Source: Nonomuraea jiangxiensis | Lineage (GTDB): Bacteria; Actinomycetota; Actinomycetes; Streptosporangiales; Streptosporangiaceae | Assembly: GCF_900099965.1 (NCBI RefSeq) | Contig: NZ_FNDJ01000013.1 | Span: 124,001-188,000 of the forward strand | Length of the DNA: 64,000 bases | Direction: 5' to 3' | In this document: positions 25,150 to 33,589 of the stretch, one piece after another | Layout of the letters: each line of letters begins with the position of its first letter | Position numbering within the stretch: the first letter of the stretch is position 1 | Made by a program: the position numbers and the translations under genes | Notes under the pieces: generated by a model | Told to the model about the DNA's origin: nothing | The model's database searches: none | Seen by the model: only the letters and a program-made list of their open reading frames with translations

Positions 25150-26547
25150 ATGCCTTCCCGACGCTCCCTACTGAAGGCCGGCGGAGTTCTCGCCGCCGCC
25201 ACGATCGTTCCCGGAACCACAGCCACGCAGGCCGAGGCCGCTTCATCCGATCCGTGGCGCAAGGTGCCGGACATCCTGCGCAAGATCCGTCCTCCTCGTT
25301 TCCCGGACCGAAGGTGGGACGTCACCGCGTTCGGCGCCGTGGGTGACGGCACCACGGACTGCACGGCCGCGTTCAAGGCGGCCATCGCCGAGTGCCACCG
25401 CAGGGGCGGCGGGCGGGTCGTGGTGCCGCCTGGGCGGTTCCTCACCGGCGCCATCCACCTGCTCAGCGACGTCGAGCTGCACGTGTCCGAGGGCGGCGTG
25501 ATCGCCTTCAGCACCGACCCGAACGCGTACCTGCCGGTGGTCCTCACCCGGTGGGAGAGCACGGAGTGCTACAACTACAGCCCCTTCATCTACGCCTACG
25601 GCCGGCGGAACGTCGCGGTCACGGGCAAGGGCACGCTCGACGGCCAGGCCCGGCAGGGACCCTGGGAGAGCTGGTACGCCAACAGCGGCCCGCAGAGCGC
25701 CGACCAGAAGGCGCTGCGCAAGATGGGCGACGACGGCGTGCCCGTCGAGCAGCGCGTGTTCGGGGCGGGCCACTACCTGCGCCCCGCCATGGTCCAGTTC
25801 GTGAAATGTCAGAACATCCTGGTCAGTGACGTCACGATCCTCGAACCACCCATGTGGACCGTGAACCCGGTCCTGTCCAGGAACGTCACCGTACGCGGCA
25901 TCACCGTCGTCAGCACCCTCTACAACACCGACGGCTGCGACCCCGAGGCGTCGTCGTACGTGCACATCAAGGACTGCCGCTTCAACACCAACGACGACTG
26001 CGTGGCGGTCAAGTCGGGACGGGACGCCGACGGCCGCCGGGTGGGCGTGCCCAGCGAGAACATCGTCGTCCAGGACTGTTACTTCTCCGGCCGGTGGGGC
26101 GGCATCACGGTGGGCAGCGAGATGTCGGGCGGCGTGCGCAACGTCTTCGCCGAGCGGTGTGTGATCAACTCGCCGGACTTCCCCGGCAACTATCCGGTGA
26201 AGTACCCGGTCTACCTCAAGGCCAACAAGAAGCGGGGCGCCTACATCGAGGGCGTCTACGTGCGCGACTTCACCGGCGGGAACGTGGAGCGCGAGGTGAT
26301 CTTCGTCAACATGGCCTACAACAACGAGGCCGGCGCCGAGCCGCTGTCGGTGCGCGACATCCGGATGGAGCGGACCCGGCTCGACGGGGCCGGCGCCGTG
26401 CTCAACCTGGTCGGCCTGGAGACCGACCACCTGGTGGACGTGCGGCTGGAGAAGTGCGAGTTCACGAACGTGGCCGGGCCGGACAAGATCGCGTTCACCG
26501 ACGGCCTGCGCCTGCGGAAGGTGTTCGTGAACGGCGTGGAGCAGTAG
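25150..26547 (+). CDS. Exported glycoside hydrolase family 28 (pectinase-like)
   Basis: 465 residues. ATG 25150 gives a Tat signal peptide (SRRSLLKAGGVLAAATI), so export is of a folded protein. A right-handed beta-helix is indicated by many IxVxDVTIxxPP-type rungs. GH28 catalytic motifs are NTDGCDPE and NDDCVAVKSG, then VGSEMSGG. The segment that is normally GHGG before VGSEMSGG reads GRWGG, so the usual His is replaced; LKANKKRG may stand for the RIK motif. Exo-acting pectin or rhamnogalacturonan activity is plausible, with reduced certainty because of the missing His. Confidence 0.82.
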   Translation: MPSRRSLLKAGGVLAAATIVPGTTATQAEAASSDPWRKVPDILRKIRPPRFPDRRWDVTAFGAVGDGTTDCTAAFKAAIAECHRRGGGRVVVPPGRFLTGAIHLLSDVELHVSEGGVIAFSTDPNAYLPVVLTRWESTECYNYSPFIYAYGRRNVAVTGKGTLDGQARQGPWESWYANSGPQSADQKALRKMGDDGVPVEQRVFGAGHYLRPAMVQFVKCQNILVSDVTILEPPMWTVNPVLSRNVTVRGITVVSTLYNTDGCDPEASSYVHIKDCRFNTNDDCVAVKSGRDADGRRVGVPSENIVVQDCYFSGRWGGITVGSEMSGGVRNVFAERCVINSPDFPGNYPVKYPVYLKANKKRGAYIEGVYVRDFTGGNVEREVIFVNMAYNNEAGAEPLSVRDIRMERTRLDGAGAVLNLVGLETDHLVDVRLEKCEFTNVAGPDKIAFTDGLRLRKVFVNGVEQ

Positions 26548-26563
26548 GGCGCTTGCCGTCCCC

Positions 26564-26602
26564 GGCGACGCCCGGGCCGGGACGCCGGTCCGGGGCGTCG
26601 CC
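26564..26602 (+). terminator. 10-bp perfect hairpin after the GH28 gene
   Basis: GGCGACGCCC (26564-26573) and GGGCGTCGCC (26593-26602) pair exactly around a 19-base loop that itself contains CCGG complements, 17 bases after the stop. Strong stem without a T-tract, as usual here. Confidence 0.65.
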
Positions 26603-26675
26603 TGAAAGTTTCACCGCCGCGAGGCCATCGCCGCAGATCGCGGGATCGTACCGGCCGCGATGATTGAGGTCCGGT

Positions 26676-26713
26676 CACCGTGGTGCCTACGGTGCTGGCA
26701 TCCGTCCACGGTG
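26676..26713. promoter_or_regulatory. 8-bp inverted repeat before the PQQ dehydrogenase gene
   Basis: CACCGTGG (26676-26683) and CCACGGTG (26706-26713) are exact inverted copies 22 bases apart, ending 20 bases before the ATG. It could be an operator or a leader hairpin that affects access to the AAGGAG ribosome-binding site. Confidence 0.35.
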
Positions 26714-26733
26714 ATCCGGTCAAGGAGTCCGTC

Positions 26734-28419
26734 ATGCGCGCCCGTGTCATCCCGGCCCTGATCCTGGCCCTGGTCGCAATGATGATCAATGTCCCCGAGG
26801 CACGCGCCCAGGTGGTGGGCGGCTTCGACTTCTCCAGGGCGGAGGTCTCCGTCACGGGCCTGCAGGTGCCGTGGGCGCTGGCGTTCCTGCCCGACGGCAG
26901 CGCGCTGGCCTCCGAGCGGAACACCGGCCGGATCATGCGGGTGCGCCCCGGCCAGGCGCCCGCCCAGGCGGCCGTGATCAACGGGGTGAGCGCCTCGGGC
27001 GAGAGCGGCCTGCTCGGCATCGCCGTGTCGCCCTCCTACGCCCAGGACGGCTGGGTGTACGCCTACTTCACCAGCACCAGCGGCGACAACCGCCTGGTCA
27101 GGTTCCAGCTCAGCGCCCCGCAGACGCAGACGGTGCTCTTCTCCGGCGTCCCGAGCGCCACCATCCACGACGGCGGCCGCATCGCCTTCGGCCCGGACGG
27201 CATGCTGTACGTGGCCACCGGCGACGCCGGCGCCACCAGCAACGCGCAAAACCTCAACAGCCCCGCCGGCAAGATCCTGCGCATGACGCCCACCGGCGGC
27301 ATCCCCTCCGGCAACCCGTTCGCGAACTCGCGGGTCTGGAGCTACGGCCACCGCAACGTGCAGGGGCTGGCCTGGGACGGCCAGGGCAGGATGTACGCCA
27401 CCGAGTTCGGCCAGAACACCTGGGACGAGATCAACCAGATCGTCGCCGGCGGCAACTACGGCTGGCCCACGTGCGAAGGCAACTGCGGCAACAGCTCCTT
27501 CCGCAACCCGATCGTCACCTGGACCACCGCCCAGGCGTCGCCCAGCGGGCTGGCCTACGCCAACAACACGCTGTTCGCCGCCGGACTGCGCGGCCAGCGG
27601 CTGTGGGCGGTGCCGCTGACCGGCAGCGGCTCGGCGGGCACGCCGGTGGCCGAGTTCCAGTCCGCCTACGGGCGGCTGCGCGCGGTCGCGGTCGGCCCGG
27701 ACGGCTGGCTCTGGGTGGCCACCAGCAACCGGGACGGACGCGGCACTCCGGTGGCCCAGGACGACCGGATCATCCGCGTCCCGCCGGCCACGAGCGGCGG
27801 CGACACCACCCCGCCCACCGCGCCCGCCGGCCTGGTCGCCTCGGGGACCACGGCGGCCGGCACCACCCTGACGTGGCGCCCCTCGACCGACAACGTCGGG
27901 GTGACCGGCTACGACGTGCTGCGCGCGGCGGGCTCGTCGGGCGGCGCCTTCGCGCAGGTGGGCACCTCGGCGACCACCTCGTTCACGAACACCGGACTGA
28001 CCCCGGGCACGACCTACCGCTACCAGGTGCGGGCCCGCGACGCGGCGGGCAACCTCTCCCCCGTGTCCAACACGGTCACGGTCACCACCTCGCCCGGCGG
28101 CGGCACCGGCGGGTGCTCGGTGACCGCGACCACCCAGTCCCAGTGGCAGACCGGCTACGTGGTCCAGCCCGTCACGGTCACCAACACCGGCACCTCCACG
28201 ATCAACGGCTGGACGGTGACGTTCTCGCTGCCCAGCGGGCACACCACGACGGGCTACTGGAACGCGGTGATCACCACCGGCGCCCAGACCGTCACGGTCA
28301 GGAACTCCCCGAACAACGGCACGCTCGCCCCCGGCCAGAGCACCTCGTTCGGCTTCCAGGCGAGCCGCCCCGGTGGCGACTCCCAGACCCCCTCCGGCTA
28401 CCAGTGCACGAGCCCCTGA
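26734..28419 (+). CDS. Secreted PQQ-type sugar dehydrogenase with FN3 and CBM2 domains
   Basis: 561 residues. Signal peptide 1-26 (ending ARA-QVVGG). Residues about 30-355 form the glucose/sorbosone-dehydrogenase six-blade propeller (LPDGSALASERNTGRIMRV, HDGGRIAFGPDGMLYVATGD, YGWPTCEGNCG). A fibronectin type III domain follows at about 365-455, then a C-terminal family 2 cellulose-binding module (CSVTATTQSQWQTGYV to the final Cys). This is an AA12-like, polymer-tethered sugar oxidase that would feed electrons to partners outside the cell. AAGGAG lies 6 bases before the ATG. It follows the GH28 gene, consistent with plant-polymer degradation. Confidence 0.88.
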   Translation: MRARVIPALILALVAMMINVPEARAQVVGGFDFSRAEVSVTGLQVPWALAFLPDGSALASERNTGRIMRVRPGQAPAQAAVINGVSASGESGLLGIAVSPSYAQDGWVYAYFTSTSGDNRLVRFQLSAPQTQTVLFSGVPSATIHDGGRIAFGPDGMLYVATGDAGATSNAQNLNSPAGKILRMTPTGGIPSGNPFANSRVWSYGHRNVQGLAWDGQGRMYATEFGQNTWDEINQIVAGGNYGWPTCEGNCGNSSFRNPIVTWTTAQASPSGLAYANNTLFAAGLRGQRLWAVPLTGSGSAGTPVAEFQSAYGRLRAVAVGPDGWLWVATSNRDGRGTPVAQDDRIIRVPPATSGGDTTPPTAPAGLVASGTTAAGTTLTWRPSTDNVGVTGYDVLRAAGSSGGAFAQVGTSATTSFTNTGLTPGTTYRYQVRARDAAGNLSPVSNTVTVTTSPGGGTGGCSVTATTQSQWQTGYVVQPVTVTNTGTSTINGWTVTFSLPSGHTTTGYWNAVITTGAQTVTVRNSPNNGTLAPGQSTSFGFQASRPGGDSQTPSGYQCTSP

Positions 28420-28459
28420 CCTGGTGGACGCCGCACGCCCCCACCGGCCCGGCGGACGG

Positions 28460-28921
28460 TCACCCCTGCCGGGCAGGAGCCTTGGTGGCGGGCGTGTGGA
28501 GCCTGATCTTCGTGTGGCCGTCGAACTCCCCGAAATACTCGTGGCTGGGCACGAGAACGCCGTCGACCAGCGAAGCCCCGCAGAAGTACCTGGCTCCCGG
28601 CGCCGTCCAGTAGAGCAGGTCGAGATTGCCGATCCCGGTGTCGAACTCGCAGACGATCCCCGGCTGGTCCGGCGCGTACATCACCAGCAGGTGCGTGTGG
28701 CGGCCGATCGGATGCTCCCTGGTCAGGACCACGATCTCCCGGTCGGTCAGGGGCGAGCAGTCGACGACCGTGTGGCTCAGCCGCGTCCAGTCGACCCGGC
28801 TGGGCAGCCACGGCAGGCCCCGCAGCCAGCCGTGGAACGCGGTGCAGAAGTCGGCCTCGACACGGTGCGCCCGTCCCGCCCGCATCCACTCGTCGATGTA
28901 GCCGTCGTCGATGTAGTCCAT
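28460..28921 (-). CDS. Hypothetical protein
   Basis: 153 residues, no signal peptide or membrane helix. It is acidic and aromatic-rich, with MDYIDDGYIDEWMRAGRAHR at the start and Cys near residues 26, 55, 91 and 114. The part VVDCSPLTDREIVVLTREHP looks like ordinary globular sequence. I do not recognise the family. It lies 45 bases downstream of the HD-domain gene on the same strand and is probably co-transcribed with it. Convergent with the PQQ dehydrogenase gene. Confidence 0.65.
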   Translation of the reverse strand: MDYIDDGYIDEWMRAGRAHRVEADFCTAFHGWLRGLPWLPSRVDWTRLSHTVVDCSPLTDREIVVLTREHPIGRHTHLLVMYAPDQPGIVCEFDTGIGNLDLLYWTAPGARYFCGASLVDGVLVPSHEYFGEFDGHTKIRLHTPATKAPARQG

Positions 28922-28966
28922 GAGGCCCCCTTCCCGGCCGCCCGCTGCGAGGCCGGCCCGCCATGA

Positions 28967-29614
28967 CTACTCGGGCCAGGCGGAGCCCTGGATCGTCGCC
29001 ACGAAGTCGCCGCGCCGGAATCCCGGCACGAAGTGCTCCAGCACGTCGGCCTTGACGTTGCCGAACGTGGTCTCGGGCCGCGGCGCGATGCCCTCGGTGA
29101 AGGCCCGCAGGATGCGCTGCTTGAAGTTGGGGCGCGGGTGCAGGGCCACCACCTCGGCCCGCTCCTCGTCGCTGATGTCGTCGAACCCGATCCCCAGGAC
29201 GTCGTACTCCACCCCGGCCGTCACCAGCGCGACCTCGGGCTCCATGAACTCCGGGATCCCGGGCGTCGTGTGCAGCGCGATGGCCGTCCACACCCGCCGT
29301 ACGCTGTCCTCCGGCACGCCCCGGCTCTGCAGGAACCGGCGGGCCTCGTCGGCGCTGTCCACCTCGAAGCGCCGGCCGCTGTCGCGGAACCGCTCGCCCA
29401 GCCCCAGGTCGTGGAACATCGCCCCGACGTAGAGCAGCTCCGGGTCGAAGCTCAGCCCGCGGTTGCGCCCCTGCAGGCTGCCGAACCAGTAGACCCGCCG
29501 CGAGTGGTGGTAGATCAGCTCGGGCGCGGTGTCCCTGACCAGCTCGGTGGCCTCGACGGCGATCCTGGTGTCCGGTACGGCGACGCCCGCGACCGACTTC
29601 TCCCGCACTGACAT
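28967..29614 (-). CDS. HD-domain hydrolase (cyanamide hydratase-like)
   Basis: 215 residues. The metal-binding HD pattern is HHSRRVYWFG, then GAMFHDLGLG (the HD pair), TAIALHTTPG and EYDVLG. The size and the LYVGAMFHDLGL context fit the small HD proteins related to Ddi2-type cyanamide hydratases and GlxA-linked HD proteins. The start is ATG 29614 with GGAGG upstream. A striking 18-bp inverted repeat lies 60-118 bases before the start, so regulation by a dedicated factor is likely. Probably in an operon with the hypothetical gene downstream. Confidence 0.78.
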   Translation of the reverse strand: MSVREKSVAGVAVPDTRIAVEATELVRDTAPELIYHHSRRVYWFGSLQGRNRGLSFDPELLYVGAMFHDLGLGERFRDSGRRFEVDSADEARRFLQSRGVPEDSVRRVWTAIALHTTPGIPEFMEPEVALVTAGVEYDVLGIGFDDISDEERAEVVALHPRPNFKQRILRAFTEGIAPRPETTFGNVKADVLEHFVPGFRRGDFVATIQGSAWPE

Positions 29615-29673
29615 GGTGAACGTCCTCCAACCCCCGTGATGCTTCCAGCCTGCCTGTATGGCGGCGGGATAGA

Positions 29674-29731
29674 CCACGTCTTCCAGGCCATTAATGCCAC
29701 AAATCTGGACATGAATGGCCTGGAGACGTGG
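29674..29731. promoter_or_regulatory. Long inverted repeat upstream of the HD-domain gene
   Basis: CCACGTCTTCCAGGCCATT (29674-29692) and AATGGCCTGGAGACGTGG (29714-29731) are inverse complements except for one extra base, with a 21-base AT-rich spacer. The arms are far longer than a typical terminator's and lie in the promoter region of the minus-strand HD gene. They could bind an AraC/GlxA-type or other dimeric regulator, or form a leader hairpin. Confidence 0.6.
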
Positions 29732-29828
29732 CCGAGCGATCACGTTCCGTCATCGCGCTCACTACGACAGCCACCCGCCGGCCGCCACGGGAGCGCCGGT
29801 CGCGGCCGGGGCGGCACCGTGGTGGGAG

Positions 29829-30296
29829 CTAGTTCCCGGCCCTGAGCGGCACCACGTTGGCGGCGGTGCCCCGGCGCGGGAGCGCGAACCAGGTGGCCTT
29901 GCCCACCAGGTCGGGGTGGGTGACGTAATGCTGGGGATGACAGCCGTAGAACCCGTCGGAGAGCCGGGCCACGATCCGCAGCCCGCGCCCGTGCTCGGCC
30001 CCCACGTCGTGAGGCGAGGGGACCGGGAGGATCGGGCTGCTGTCCACGACCACGCACATGATCTCTTTGGCGTCCACGTGGAGAACGAGTTCGTAGGGAC
30101 CATCGCCGTACATGAGGGAATTGGTGATCAATTCGCTCACCATGAGTACGGCGTCGTCAATGAGGTCCGAAGAAAGGTCGAGTGCGGACAGTTCCTGGCG
30201 AATGACGGCGCGCGCCTGGCCGACCGTCCGGGGATCCTCGCGCAGCTGCCACGCGTGCCGCATGCTGCTCCGTCGAGCTGAGGGCAGCGTGGTCAT
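29829..30296 (-). CDS. RsbW/SpoIIAB-like serine kinase or ATPase (HATPase_c)
   Basis: 155 residues, a stand-alone GHKL ATP-binding domain. The N box is LMVSELITNSLMYG, the G1 region is degenerate (VVDSSPILP) and the G2 region is EHGRGLRIVARLSD. Actinomycetes carry many of these as anti-sigma kinases or partners of STAS proteins. Two STAS genes lie at 13.6-14.5 kb, but no direct link can be seen. ATG 30296; an internal Met at residue 12 is possible. Divergent from a small ORF at 30482. Confidence 0.82.
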   Translation of the reverse strand: MTTLPSARRSSMRHAWQLREDPRTVGQARAVIRQELSALDLSSDLIDDAVLMVSELITNSLMYGDGPYELVLHVDAKEIMCVVVDSSPILPVPSPHDVGAEHGRGLRIVARLSDGFYGCHPQHYVTHPDLVGKATWFALPRRGTAANVVPLRAGN

Positions 30297-30481
30297 GGCA
30301 TGCCTTTCCTGGGCCGAGGGACAACGGATGCGCATTTCGCTCAACAAAACGAGCTCCCTGTGGATGGGCGTACGCGGCTGTCGAAAGCTGTACGCACGAG
30401 AAGCCGCTTTGGGTCGATTCTTTGGCGAGAAATCACGATTTTTTTCGGCGCGGCGCGTCGGCCAGGGGTACGGACTCTGCC

Positions 30482-30697
30482 ATGAGCAGTACGCACGAAC
30501 ACACACCCGAGCCCGCGATGGACACCGAGCCACTCCAGGAGCCGCGCCAGGGCCCGCGCCCCGAACGCGCCCGGCCCGAAGCCACCCGGCGTCCGCGGGA
30601 ACGCGCGCAACGCCCTGACCCGCCCAAGCCCGCCGGCAGGATAGCGATGGAGCAGGCGCTCTTCGAGTCCGGCAAGGAGCTGAAGGACCTCATCTGA
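30482..30697 (+). CDS. Small charged hypothetical protein
   Basis: 71 residues from ATG 30482. The N-terminal two thirds are Glu/Arg/Pro-rich and look disordered. The end (GRIAMEQALFESGKELKDLI) could form a helix. Codon use suits the genome, but the family is not recognised. Convergent with the large molybdopterin gene. Confidence 0.5.
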   Translation: MSSTHEHTPEPAMDTEPLQEPRQGPRPERARPEATRRPRERAQRPDPPKPAGRIAMEQALFESGKELKDLI

Positions 30698-30751
30698 CCC
30701 CGGTCATCGACCGGCCGATCCCGGCACCCGGGCCCCGATCAGCCGGTCTCC

Positions 30752-33034
30752 TCATGTACGCAGCAGGGACCAGACGGCCTGCGGGGTGAGCGGGACGTCC
30801 GTGACCCGTTCGGCGATCTCCGGCAGTGCGGCGGCCACCGCGTTGGCGACGGCGGCCGGCGGGCCGATCGTGCCGGACTCGCCGCAGCCCTTCATGCCGC
30901 CCGGCGTGATCGGCGAGGGCGTCCGCAACATCACCACCTCGATGTCCGGCACCTCGCGCGCGGTCGGCAGCAGGTAGTCGGCCATCGGCTGGCCGTCGGC
31001 GGTGTAGACGATCTCCTCGGTCAGCGCCTGCCCGATGCCCTGCGCCACGGCGCCCCTGAGCTGCCCCTCCACCACGGCGGGGTTGACCAGCACGCCGGAG
31101 TCGTTGACCACCCAGTAACGCTCGACCTCGACCGCGCCCGTCTCCGGATCGACGGCCACCGCCGCGGCGTGCGCGCCGTAGGCGAAGGTGTAGGCGGCCG
31201 GGTCGTAGCTGGCGCGTTCTTCCAGGCCGGGCGTGACGCCCTCGGGCAGGTCCCAGCCGCGCCACGCCGAGGTGGCCAGCTCCCGCAGCGTCACGGAAGC
31301 GCGCGGGTCGCCCTTCACCCGCACGACGCCGTCCGCCAGCTCCAGGTCGCCCGGGGCCGCCTCCAGCCGGTGCGCGGCGATGGCCACGAGCTTGTCCCGC
31401 AGCCGGGCCGCGGCCCGCGCGAGCGCCCCGCCGCCGACCGCCATCGACCGGCTCGCGATAGACCCGATCGCCGAGTACGGCGTCGCCGCCGTGTCCCCCA
31501 GCACCACCCGTACGCGGTCGATGGGCACCCCCACCCGGTCGGCCGCGAGCTGGGCCAGCGTCGTCTCGATGCCCTGCCCGATCGAGACCACCCCCGAGGA
31601 CACGACCACGGACGTGTCCTGCTCCATCCGCAGGACCACGCTCTCGTAGCCGCCCGCCTGGATGCCGGCGCCCCGGAGGTCCGTGGACGGGCCCATGCCG
31701 GTGGTCTCCACGTGGCAGGAGTATCCGATGCCGCGCCTGCGCCCGTCGTCCCGCTCGACCGGCTTGACAAGGTCGCGCAGGGTCCGCAGGGCCCGCGGGT
31801 AGTCGCCGGAGTCGTAGGGCTGGTGAACCCGCGTCGTGTACGGCAACTCGCCGGGCCCCAGCATGTTCCGCAGCCGCAGCTCGATGGGGTCGAACCCGAG
31901 CCTGCGGGCCGCCTCGTCGATCAGCCGCTCCCTGGTCAGGGTGGCCTCGGGCTGGCCGAAGCCGCGGTAGGAGCCGGCCGGGGTGGTGTTCGTGGCCACG
32001 CCGCGCACGCGGACCGCGACCCGGTCGAACCGGTAGGGACCGGGCATCATCGTAGCCGTCACCGCGAACGTCGCGGCCCCGTTGTTGGCGGGATGGGCGC
32101 CGAGGTCGCCGATGACGTCCACGTCCAGCGCCACGAACCGGCCGCCGCCGTCCAGCGCCAGCCGTCCCCGGTGCACGGCGGCCCGCGCGGCCAGCGTGGC
32201 GGTCAGCCGGTCGCCCGGCGCCTCCGACCAGCTCACCGGGCGGCCCAGGCGCCGCGCGGCCAGGCAGATCAGGGCCTCGTCCGGGTAGAGGTGCTCCTTG
32301 GCGCCGAACCCGCCGCCCGTGTCGCGGCTGATGACGCGCACCTGGTCGTGCCCGAGCCGGAAGGCGTCCGCCAGGTGCTCGCGTACGTGGTGCGGCGCCT
32401 GCGAGGAGATGTGCACGGTCAGCTCGTCGCCGTCGTAGCAGGCCACCACGCCGCGCGGCTCGATCGGGTAGGGCGAGCACCGCCCCATGGTGAACGTCAT
32501 CTCCACCACGTGCACGGCCCCCGCCACGGCCGCCGCGCAGTCGGCGTCGCCGAGCGTGAAGTCGGTGAGGACGTTGGTGCCCAGCTCCGGGTAGAGCAGC
32601 GGGGCCCCGGCGGCCAGTGCCCGCTCGGCGCCCACGACCGCGGGGAGCTCCTCCAGCTCCAGGTCGATGAGGTCGGCGGCGTCCCTGGCGGCCTCCGGCG
32701 TGTGGGCGACGACGACGGCCAGTGGCTGGCCCGCGTACCTGATCTCGTCGTCCAGCACCCGGTAGGACGTCATCCGCTGGCCCGGCGCCACGCTGACGCA
32801 GGGCAGGCGCAGGTCAGGGGCGTCGGCGGGGGTGATGACGTCGAGCACGCCGGGCAGTGCCCGGACCGCCTCGGTGTCGCAGCCGAGCAGCCTGCCGTGC
32901 GCGACGGGGCTGCGCACCACCTGGGCGTGGGCGGTGCCGGGGAGCCGGACGGCGCCCACGTACCTGGCCTTGCCGGTGAGCAGCCGGGCGTCCTCCCGGC
33001 GGGGCGTCCGGGCGCCGACATACCTGTCGTCCAT
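30752..33034 (-). CDS. Molybdopterin-binding subunit, xanthine dehydrogenase / CO dehydrogenase family
   Basis: 760 residues with the large-subunit layout. An N-terminal a/b hammerhead domain (GKARYVGAVRLPGTAHAQVV) is followed by Mo-cofactor motifs DTGGGFGAKEHLYPDE, SYRGFGQPEA, GIETTLAQLAADRVG and, near the end, GGMKGCGESGTIGPP with the conserved catalytic Glu. Such subunits hydroxylate aldehydes, purines or N-heterocycles, or oxidise CO; no AYxxCSFR CO-dehydrogenase loop is visible. The usual FAD and 2Fe-2S subunit genes are absent on both sides, which is unusual. ATG 33034 is chosen because the longer frame crosses the divergent promoter. Confidence 0.85.
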   Translation of the reverse strand: MDDRYVGARTPRREDARLLTGKARYVGAVRLPGTAHAQVVRSPVAHGRLLGCDTEAVRALPGVLDVITPADAPDLRLPCVSVAPGQRMTSYRVLDDEIRYAGQPLAVVVAHTPEAARDAADLIDLELEELPAVVGAERALAAGAPLLYPELGTNVLTDFTLGDADCAAAVAGAVHVVEMTFTMGRCSPYPIEPRGVVACYDGDELTVHISSQAPHHVREHLADAFRLGHDQVRVISRDTGGGFGAKEHLYPDEALICLAARRLGRPVSWSEAPGDRLTATLAARAAVHRGRLALDGGGRFVALDVDVIGDLGAHPANNGAATFAVTATMMPGPYRFDRVAVRVRGVATNTTPAGSYRGFGQPEATLTRERLIDEAARRLGFDPIELRLRNMLGPGELPYTTRVHQPYDSGDYPRALRTLRDLVKPVERDDGRRRGIGYSCHVETTGMGPSTDLRGAGIQAGGYESVVLRMEQDTSVVVSSGVVSIGQGIETTLAQLAADRVGVPIDRVRVVLGDTAATPYSAIGSIASRSMAVGGGALARAAARLRDKLVAIAAHRLEAAPGDLELADGVVRVKGDPRASVTLRELATSAWRGWDLPEGVTPGLEERASYDPAAYTFAYGAHAAAVAVDPETGAVEVERYWVVNDSGVLVNPAVVEGQLRGAVAQGIGQALTEEIVYTADGQPMADYLLPTAREVPDIEVVMLRTPSPITPGGMKGCGESGTIGPPAAVANAVAAALPEIAERVTDVPLTPQAVWSLLRT

Positions 33035-33048
33035 GGCCTGATTTTGAA

Positions 33049-33073
33049 CGCCCGTCACCGGGCGGTCTATACG
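33049..33073. promoter_or_regulatory. Divergent promoter segment with hairpin and -10 hexamer
   Basis: CGCCCG (33049-33054) and CGGGCG (33059-33064) form a 4-base-loop hairpin, followed by TATACG (33068-33073), a good -10 for the plus-strand gene. The whole gap between the two starts is only about 70 bases. Confidence 0.4.
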
Positions 33074-33107
33074 ATCCGCGAGAAAGAGCATGTCAGCCGA
33101 GGTATCG

Positions 33108-33578
33108 ATGCAAACATTCCTGCCATATGCCGACTTCGCCGCCACGGCCGCGGTCCTGGACCCGCTGCGGCTGGGCAAGCAGCGGGTCGAGGCCCTGCAG
33201 GTGCTGCGTGCCCTCACCGTCCCCGGATACGGCTGGCGCCACCACCCCGTCGCCAAGATGTGGGCCGGTTACGAGGAGGCGCTGGTCCGCTACGGCCTCG
33301 AAGTGTGCGACCGCTGGTGTGCCACGGGCCGCCAGGACACCTGCGCCGCCACGATGATCGGCGAGCTGGCCGGCCACCGGGGCGTCCCCGGCGTGCGTAG
33401 GCAGCCGGAGCTGGCCGCCGCCGGCGAGCTGCCGCCCTGGCTCGGCTGCGAGGCGCTGCACCTCAGCCACCGCTCCGCGCTCCTGCGCAAGGACCCCGGG
33501 CACTACCGGCCGCTCTTCGGCGACGACCCGGACGACCTGGCCTACGTCTGGCCCCTCTCCGACCGCCTGCCCGCCTGA
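33108..33578 (+). CDS. MSMEG_6728-family protein (pyrimidine-dimer glycosylase-like fold)
   Basis: 156 residues. MQTFLPYADFAATAAVLD and RLGKQRVEALQVL match the start of the actinobacterial MSMEG_6728 family, which is distantly related to T4 endonuclease V-type DNA glycosylases. Near the middle, WRHHPVAKMWAGYEEAL is also typical. ATG 33108 follows GAGG and gives the usual family start; ATG 33090, behind AGAAAGAG, would add six residues. Role in DNA repair is suggested by the family, not shown here. Confidence 0.8.
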   Translation: MQTFLPYADFAATAAVLDPLRLGKQRVEALQVLRALTVPGYGWRHHPVAKMWAGYEEALVRYGLEVCDRWCATGRQDTCAATMIGELAGHRGVPGVRRQPELAAAGELPPWLGCEALHLSHRSALLRKDPGHYRPLFGDDPDDLAYVWPLSDRLPA

Positions 33579-33589
33579 CCACGCCCTGG

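Noticed and set aside
31169..33400. 743-residue plus-strand frame opposite the molybdopterin gene
   Set aside because: Arg/Gly/His-rich shadow, no family motif.
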